A DNA stretch of 64,000 nucleotides from Rhizobacter sp. OV335 (GTDB lineage: Bacteria > Pseudomonadota > Gammaproteobacteria > Burkholderiales > Burkholderiaceae_C): assembly GCF_900142965.1 (NCBI RefSeq), contig NZ_FRCQ01000028.1:40181-104180 (forward strand), in the 5' to 3' direction. The translations under genes and the position numbers were made by a program. The notes under the pieces are model-generated. The model was not told where the DNA came from. It searched no databases and saw only the letters and a program-made list of their open reading frames with translations. Of this stretch, positions 59,318-64,000 are shown one piece after another. Every line of letters starts with the position of its first letter. Positions within the stretch are counted from its first letter, which is position 1.

Positions 59318-60556
59318 TCACGCCCCGGTGACACGCCGACGCACAACCTGCCCGATCGACAGGCCTTGCCCCAGGATCGAAAACACCACCACGCAATAGG
59401 TCAGGGCCAGGATGGTGTCTCGATGCGGTCCTGCCGGCAATGACAAGGCCAGCGCAACAGAGATGCCGCCGCGCAGGCCACCCCACGTGAGGACCCACCC
59501 GGAACCCTTCGGAAGTTTGAATACTCCGGGGAGTGCAGCTACGGGAAGGCCCACCGTCAAAGCCCGCGCCAGCAGCGTGACGACGACGGCCACCGCCGCG
59601 GCGGTGAAGATGCTGGCCGAGAAACTGATCAGCAGCACCTCCATGCCCATCAGCACGAAAAGCACGGCGTTGAGGATCTCGTCGATCAGCTCCCAGAAAA
59701 GATCGACATAGTGGCGAGTGGTGTCCGACATGGCGAGCGCCCGCCCGCCATTGCCGATCATCAGGCCGACCACCACCATGGCGAGCGGCCCCGAGACGTG
59801 CAGCCGGCTGGCCACGGCGTATCCGCCGGTGACGGCCGCCAGCGTCAGCAACACCTCCACCTGATAGTTGTCGACACTTCGCAGCAGGCGAAACGTGACG
59901 TAGCCGAGCACCAGGCCGAAGACGATGCCCCCGCCCGCCTCTCGCAGCAACAGCGTCAAACCCTGCGCGGCAGTCGGCGAGCTGCCACTGACAAGCATGC
60001 CCAGCAACAGTGAGAAGATGACGACGCCAACGCCGTCGTTGAACAGAGACTCGCCCGCGATCACCAATTCAAGGTTCTTCGGTGCACCGGCCGTCTTCAG
60101 GATTCCCATCACGGCAATAGGATCGGTCGGCGAAATCAGCGCACCGAACAGCAGACAGTAGATCAAGGGGAGGTCCAGCCCGACCCACGGCAGCGCCACC
60201 CAGGCACCGAACCCGACGGCCAGCGTTGACAGCAACGTCCCGAGTACCGCCAGCATGCCCACCTGCCAGCGGTACGCCCGCAACTCAGCCAAGTCCACGT
60301 GCAGTGCGCCAGCGAACAGGAGCAGGGACAGCATGCCCTGCATGAGCACGTTCGAGAAATCGATCGAGCGAAGCAGAGATTCCTCGTACACCCGCAAGTC
60401 GTGACCGATGCCCAAGGCGTCCAGGCCAACCAGTGCCAGTGACATGAGGAGCGCGGCCATCATCACGCCGATGGTGATGGGCAGCCCGATGAACCGATGG
60501 TTCAGGTAGGCCAGCAAGGCGGTCAGAACCAGGCAAGCAGAGGCAATCTCAAGCAT
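59318..60556 (-). CDS. CPA1-family Na+(K+)/H+ antiporter
   Basis: The 412-residue membrane protein has about 12 transmembrane helices. The core antiporter motifs are intact: ISPTDPIAVMGIL and ESLFNDGVGVVIF, the latter with the Asn-Asp ion-site pair. It exchanges sodium or potassium for protons across the inner membrane, as NhaP/NhaG proteins do. It lacks a long C-terminal regulatory domain. It lies downstream of two small DUF5985-like genes on the same strand (62-base gap) and may be read with them. Confidence 0.9.
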   Translation of the reverse strand: MLEIASACLVLTALLAYLNHRFIGLPITIGVMMAALLMSLALVGLDALGIGHDLRVYEESLLRSIDFSNVLMQGMLSLLLFAGALHVDLAELRAYRWQVGMLAVLGTLLSTLAVGFGAWVALPWVGLDLPLIYCLLFGALISPTDPIAVMGILKTAGAPKNLELVIAGESLFNDGVGVVIFSLLLGMLVSGSSPTAAQGLTLLLREAGGGIVFGLVLGYVTFRLLRSVDNYQVEVLLTLAAVTGGYAVASRLHVSGPLAMVVVGLMIGNGGRALAMSDTTRHYVDLFWELIDEILNAVLFVLMGMEVLLISFSASIFTAAAVAVVVTLLARALTVGLPVAALPGVFKLPKGSGWVLTWGGLRGGISVALALSLPAGPHRDTILALTYCVVVFSILGQGLSIGQVVRRRVTGA

Positions 60557-60618
60557 TGATCAAGGTGCAAGAAGCAGTGAGCGCGAAATACCTTGGAGGC
60601 TACATCAAGGTATCGGCG

Positions 60619-60879
60619 TCACGGCTTTCGCCCTCGGTTCTTGCGCCAAACCGCCACGAGGATGAGTCCGTACGACAAAAGCCTCACGAGGTAGTGCACC
60701 GGACGATCTTCGCTCCATGCAGAGGTGATGCCCATGTGGATCCGGTTGCCGGCTTCCAGCCAGAACGACAACATCAGGAACAGGAAGAACGAATCCCCAC
60801 TGCTGCGCCAATAGCGCAGAAAGAAGGTACCGATGGCAAAGGAGGTTACCGCGATGCCGCCGAGCAGCAGTTGATTCAT
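60619..60879 (-). CDS. DUF5985-like small membrane protein
   Basis: The 86-residue protein has about three hydrophobic helices (MNQLLLGGIAVTSFAIGTFF..., FFLFLMLSFWLEAGNRI, LLSYGLILVAVW). It matches the pattern of DUF5985 proteins, which occur as pairs and have no known function. It starts 10 bases after the stop of a similar gene, so they form a unit. Confidence 0.65.
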   Translation of the reverse strand: MNQLLLGGIAVTSFAIGTFFLRYWRSSGDSFFLFLMLSFWLEAGNRIHMGITSAWSEDRPVHYLVRLLSYGLILVAVWRKNRGRKP

Positions 60880-60889
60880 GACGAGGGCC

Positions 60890-61150
60890 TCACTCTCCGC
60901 TTTCCATGATCAGGCTGCACAGCAGCAGGATCAACGCGCTAAAGGCAACCGCCAGGCGCAGCGTCGACAGGTCCACCGAGGTGAAAAACACTCTGTCGAG
61001 CACCAGCAGGATGTTGTTCGCAGTGAGCCCGACGAAACAGACACCGCTCCACATCAGCAGACGGAATCGGCTGCGGAAGTAGGCCCTGAGCAGAAGTACT
61101 GCGCACAAGCAGGAGGTCATCGCGCACAACCCGTAGATCAGTTTCTCCAC
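60890..61150 (-). CDS. DUF5985-like small membrane protein (first of pair)
   Basis: The 86-residue protein starts with GTG at 61150 a few bases after AAAGGA. It has three hydrophobic helices (LIYGLCAMTSCLCAVLLLRA, LLMWSGVCFVGLTANNILL, LAVAFSALILLLCSLI). It resembles the next gene's product in length and helix order and is of the DUF5985 type. It is three bases downstream of the stop of another small frame, suggesting coupled translation. Confidence 0.65.
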   Translation of the reverse strand: MEKLIYGLCAMTSCLCAVLLLRAYFRSRFRLLMWSGVCFVGLTANNILLVLDRVFFTSVDLSTLRLAVAFSALILLLCSLIMESGE

Positions 61151-61153
61151 GCA

Positions 61154-61411
61154 TCAGTCCTTTCGCAACCTGAAGGCATCGGCGAACCGATGAGCATTCC
61201 TTGTCGCCGCATCGTGAATCAGATTGGAGATGGCGATCACGTCGGAAGGGTAGGCCGCAGCGAGATCTCGCAGTGCCGCATGCAGGCTCTCGTCGCGTGG
61301 CTGAAACCGATACTTGGGAGACACATCGGTATTGCTGATCAGAATGCCGGCGGCGCCTCTTCTGAGATCACGGCTTGTTCTGTGTGAGACGGCGTCGGGC
61401 GAAAAGGCCAC
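61154..61411 (-). CDS. Possible small protein ending in FADAFRLRKD, start unclear
   Basis: The frame ends in SPKYRFQPRDESL, SNLIHDAATRN and FADAFRLRKD, a tail I associate with small winged-helix proteins that often precede DUF5985 genes. The GTG at 61411 gives 85 residues, but no good ribosome site is present and the usual N-terminal winged helix looks shortened, so it may be a truncated copy. Its stop is 3 bases from the start of the first DUF5985-like gene, which supports a real operon member. Confidence 0.4.
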   Translation of the reverse strand: MAFSPDAVSHRTSRDLRRGAAGILISNTDVSPKYRFQPRDESLHAALRDLAAAYPSDVIAISNLIHDAATRNAHRFADAFRLRKD

Positions 61412-61558
61412 CTGAATGTTTGTCCGATGTACTCCAACCGGATGCTCTGAGGACCTCTGTAAGGTTCGCGCGAGCCCAGCGACCAAGGCCGGCAAACGCA
61501 GGAGGCATCCGCCGCCGGGTTTGCGATTGAACCTCTCAACCCATCCCAGGAGATGAAC

Positions 61559-61816
61559 ATGCTGAACCTGAAATCCGGTCTTGCCCTCGCGACCACCGCC
61601 GCCGCCCTGTTCTCGATGGGCACCGTGGCAACCAGCGTCTACGCTGCCGACGACGGCGGAGTCAAATGCGCTGGCGTCAACAGCTGCAAAGGCACATCGG
61701 AATGCAAGACGGCCAAGAGCGAATGCAAGGGTCACAACAGCTGCAAGGGTCAGGGCTGGGTCGGCAAGAAGACGGCCGCCGAGTGCATGAGCGCCGGGGG
61801 CACGGTCCTGAAGTAA
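61559..61816 (+). CDS. bufA2: BufA2-type bufferin (periplasmic metallophore peptide)
   Basis: The 85-residue protein has a signal peptide ending near VYAA, then a Cys-rich mature part with evenly spaced Cys: KCAGVNSCKG, SECKTAKSECKG, HNSCKGQGWVG, ECMSAGG. This matches the BufA2 bufferin family, where Cys are modified by a BufB-BufC MNIO oxygenase to bind copper. No bufB or bufC follows. Two ATGs occur six bases apart; AGGAG is directly against the first (61553), so the second (61559) is more likely. Confidence 0.85.
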   Translation: MLNLKSGLALATTAAALFSMGTVATSVYAADDGGVKCAGVNSCKGTSECKTAKSECKGHNSCKGQGWVGKKTAAECMSAGGTVLK

Positions 61817-61867
61817 GCCCGTCGGTCCGATCGCGCGTGCATGGCGGTTCCGGCAAAGGGCAATCGA

Positions 61868-62848
61868 ATGACCACTCGACTGTGGGACAGGCGAGCCACC
61901 CTGCGAGCACTCGGAGCGGCCGGTACGCTGATCGGCGCTCCGGCTGCCATGCTGGGGCAGTCTCTGAGCCCTGAGCTGGTCTACGAGGCGCTTCGCCAAG
62001 GACGGGGCGAGTCGCTGAACGTCCCGGGAGGCAAGCTGATGCTTGTGCTGAATGCCCAGGGTGCGGGCCCGGAGTGGGTTGCGAACGTGCACCAGTGGGT
62101 CCTTCGCGCAGTCACTGCCGTTTCAGCCTATTTCGGGAGATTCCCTGTGGATCGGGCCGGCCTGCTGATTCGCGCGGTGCCTGGCTCCGGGGTGCGCGGT
62201 GGCGTGAGCTACGGATTCGATTCGTCTGCCGTCAAAGTCGACGTCGGAATAGAGTCCCAGCCAAGTGACCTGCGGGACGACTGGGTGCTGACGCATGAGT
62301 TCGTTCACCTTGGCTTCCCGAGCCTCAGGAGACAGCACGTCTGGATCGAGGAAGGCTCAGCGACTTATGTGGAGCCGATAGCCCGCGTTCAGGCGGGGCA
62401 GTTGAGTGCCACTCGGATGTGGCAAGACGTGTTTGCCGACCTGCCCAAAGGACTCCCAGCGCCGGGCGACAACGGGCTCGACAACACACACACGTGGGCT
62501 CGCACCTACTGGGGCGGGGCCCTCTTCTGCTTGCTCGCCGATGTGGAGTTGCGACGCGAAACAGAGGGGCGCCATGGACTCCAGACGGCGCTGCGCGCCA
62601 TCCGCGACAACAGTCGGGGCAACGTCGCGTTCTGGACCATCGAACAGACGCTGGCGATCGGCGACGGCGCCACGGGACGCCCTGTGCTGATGAACCTCTA
62701 TCGAAAGATGGCACCGACCGCCATGGACGTCGACCTCGCCGGCCTGATGGCACAGCTGGGCGTCCACGGGGCGCCCGGAAAGGCCGTCGAGCTGGACGAC
62801 TCAGCGCCGCTCGCAAGCGTGCGACGCGCCATCACTTCAGTGCGCTGA
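61868..62848 (+). CDS. Exported zinc-peptidase-like protein (HExxH ... E)
   Basis: The 326-residue protein begins with a twin-arginine-like signal ([19 protein letters not shown]). Its core has a gluzincin pattern: [12 protein letters not shown] (HExxH) and 15-20 residues later [12 protein letters not shown], with the third metal ligand Glu. This suggests a folded, metal-loaded periplasmic peptidase related in plan to M1/M61 enzymes. The start at 61868 follows AAAGGG. It starts 52 bases after the bufferin gene on the same strand; shared metal stress control is possible but unproven. The last 17 bases overlap the convergent dehalogenase gene. Confidence 0.7.
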   Translation: MTTRLWDRRATLRALGAAGTLIGAPAAMLGQSLSPELVYEALRQGRGESLNVPGGKLMLVLNAQGAGPEWVANVHQWVLRAVTAVSAYFGRFPVDRAGLLIRAVPGSGVRGGVSYGFDSSAVKVDVGIESQPSDLRDDWVLTHEFVHLGFPSLRRQHVWIEEGSATYVEPIARVQAGQLSATRMWQDVFADLPKGLPAPGDNGLDNTHTWARTYWGGALFCLLADVELRRETEGRHGLQTALRAIRDNSRGNVAFWTIEQTLAIGDGATGRPVLMNLYRKMAPTAMDVDLAGLMAQLGVHGAPGKAVELDDSAPLASVRRAITSVR

Positions 62849-63503
62849 CCAGCTGATCGAGCCCCTGCACCACCAGGCCGGGCCGTTGCCCCAGTTCTTC
62901 AAAGGTGCCGGCGCCCCTCTTGACCCAGCATGTTGAGAAGCCATAGTGGCCTGCGCCGGTCACATCCCATGCGTTGGACGACACGAAGAGGATGGAAGGC
63001 CTCGGCACGGCCAGCGCACGCTCGCCCAGCTCATACACGCGCGGGTCCGGCTTGAAAACCTGCGCCACCTCGACGCTGATCAAATGGGCGAACGGGTCAT
63101 GAATGCCTGCATGCCGCACCACAGCTTCGATCGAGCGTCCCGACCCGTTTGAAACAATGGCCAGCGGCAGCCCAAGATCGTTGAGTGCATGCAGGGCAGC
63201 CGGCACTTCGGGAAACGCACGCAACCGAAAATAGGCCTCGCACAGTTCGGCGCGACGGTCATTGTCCAACGCCAGGCCAAGGTGATGGGCGGTGTAGACC
63301 AGACTGTCTTCGGTCGCATTCTCGAAGCTCGTGTACTGACCCATCAGGCTGCGCAGCCACGTGTACTCCAGCTGCTTTTGTCGCCAGAGCAAGCTGATCT
63401 CGCGACCGCGTCCGGGATAGAAGCCTTCACACGTATCGGCCACCGAATGCACGTCACAGAGCGTTCCATAGAGATCGAACGCGATGGCACGGATGTCGTT
63501 CAT
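62832..63503 (-). CDS. Haloacid dehalogenase type II
   Basis: The 223-residue HAD protein has the type II (L-2-haloacid dehalogenase) layout: nucleophile Asp10 in [23 protein letters not shown] (motif II), [11 protein letters not shown] (motif III) and [17 protein letters not shown] (motif IV). It would hydrolyse 2-haloacids or be a related phosphatase. ATG 63503 follows GAGGAG; an upstream GTG is less likely. It is convergent with, and overlaps, the peptidase-like gene. Confidence 0.9.
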   Translation of the reverse strand: MNDIRAIAFDLYGTLCDVHSVADTCEGFYPGRGREISLLWRQKQLEYTWLRSLMGQYTSFENATEDSLVYTAHHLGLALDNDRRAELCEAYFRLRAFPEVPAALHALNDLGLPLAIVSNGSGRSIEAVVRHAGIHDPFAHLISVEVAQVFKPDPRVYELGERALAVPRPSILFVSSNAWDVTGAGHYGFSTCWVKRGAGTFEELGQRPGLVVQGLDQLVSALK

Positions 63504-63665
63504 GAACACTCCTCAGGCAGACGCAATTCTGCCGCCATGTCGTGCACTGCGAGCGCCAGCTCTCTTTGGCCAAACGGTGCACGCATCTTCCGCGCTTCAA
63601 CCCATCCACCAGCCCTCGGCACCCGCACCGCTAGGTTTGGCGCGGATTGTCGGGGAGTTCAGCGT

Positions 63666-63685
63666 ATTTTCGCGTAGGCGAAAAT
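63666..63685. promoter_or_regulatory. Perfect palindrome before the last partial gene
   Basis: ATTTTCGC at 63666-63673 and GCGAAAAT at 63678-63685 pair across GTAG. It is AT-rich against the local background and lies just before the probable start at 63689, so it may be an operator. Confidence 0.45.
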
Positions 63686-63688
63686 GGG

Positions 63689-64000
63689 GTGGTGGTGCCT
63701 CGGGTCGGAATCGCCAAGCTAGCGTCGGCGCAGGTTGCAGCGTCATGTGCGGGATTGGAGCGGGAATTGAGACAGAACGAGATCACTTCAGAGGATGTCT
63801 TCGCCTGGCTTCAGGCAGAGTATCCGCAGGTGAGGTCTGGGCGCTGGAAGGACGCCACGCTTCTGGCTCTAACGCTGCCTTCGAGGCGAGAAGGGTTCCC
63901 GCGCGATTTCGTCGCTATGGTCCGCGAGCAGAGATTGATTCCTGACGGCTACGTTGTCAGCCGAGATGAACGCTTCCTGCACTTTTTCGAGATCGAGATC
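63689..64000 (+). CDS. Unknown protein, 5' part only
   Basis: The open frame runs from GTG codons at 63689-63697 to the right edge without a stop (104 codons). It is preceded by an in-frame TAG at 63632, so the start lies between 63635 and about 63697; GTG or a TTG at 63647 are candidates. The protein has SEDVFAWLQAEYPQVRSGRW and ends in ERFLHFFEIEI, which could lead into a small nuclease-like or helical domain. I do not assign a function. Confidence 0.5.
   Translation, partial: MVVPRVGIAKLASAQVAASCAGLERELRQNEITSEDVFAWLQAEYPQVRSGRWKDATLLALTLPSRREGFPRDFVAMVREQRLIPDGYVVSRDERFLHFFEIEI

Overview
This is a GC-rich (visibly close to 70 percent), gene-dense bacterial chromosome segment. The gene content and protein style (UvrD, ValS, CysM, a Fds-like formate dehydrogenase, many GGC/CTG/GCG codons, a circularly permuted RbgA-type GTPase) fit a betaproteobacterium of the Burkholderiales, most like the Leptothrix/Rubrivivax/Methylibium group. 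This placement is a judgement from sequence style; no search was run.

Region 1 (1-27,330) is mostly ordinary chromosome. It holds a partial rhamnosidase-like lipoprotein, uvrD, a membrane acyltransferase, GMP reductase, an AbiEi-type antitoxin beside only a toxin remnant, a DUF4397 lipoprotein, an OmpR-type two-component pair, an S41 protease lipoprotein, valS, an odd 2-hydroxyacid dehydrogenase homologue, galU and a cysM-nudix-tusA-like operon. These are followed by a LysR regulator divergent from an HbpS-like gene, a secreted metallo-beta-lactamase-fold protein, a diguanylate cyclase, a secreted pectate lyase, a periplasmic lactonase, a thiol dioxygenase and a GST. Pectate lyase plus a rhamnosidase-like protein suggest use of plant pectin.

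Region 2 (27,348-39,908) is one minus-strand type I secretion locus: ABC exporter, HlyD adaptor, a small lipoprotein and a 2,714-residue RTX protein with a lipase domain at its N-terminus. Two paralogous small unknown proteins and a hemerythrin-like protein with an internal deletion follow.

Region 3 (41,645-47,114) encodes a two-gene NAD-linked molybdenum formate dehydrogenase divergent from mobA, which makes the cofactor it needs. Next to it (47,221-53,278) is the most unusual locus: a PilT/GspE-like ATPase overlapping the gene for a 1,572-residue KaiC/RAD55-like protein. No pilus, secretion or clock genes are nearby. I do not recognise this pair as a described system and nominate it as the candidate novel module.

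Region 4 (53,306-64,000) is an accessory zone with decay. It holds an unknown protein, an RbgA-like GTPase, an exported methyltransferase, a dehydrogenase start scar, a flavodoxin-fold quinone reductase with a divergent LysR regulator, a GGDEF remnant joined to a frameshifted ybdK pseudogene, a CPA1 antiporter, two DUF5985-like membrane proteins, a lone bufferin (BufA2-type), a Tat-type zinc-protease-like protein, a haloacid dehalogenase and the start of an unknown gene. I saw no rRNA, tRNA, CRISPR array or complete insertion sequence.
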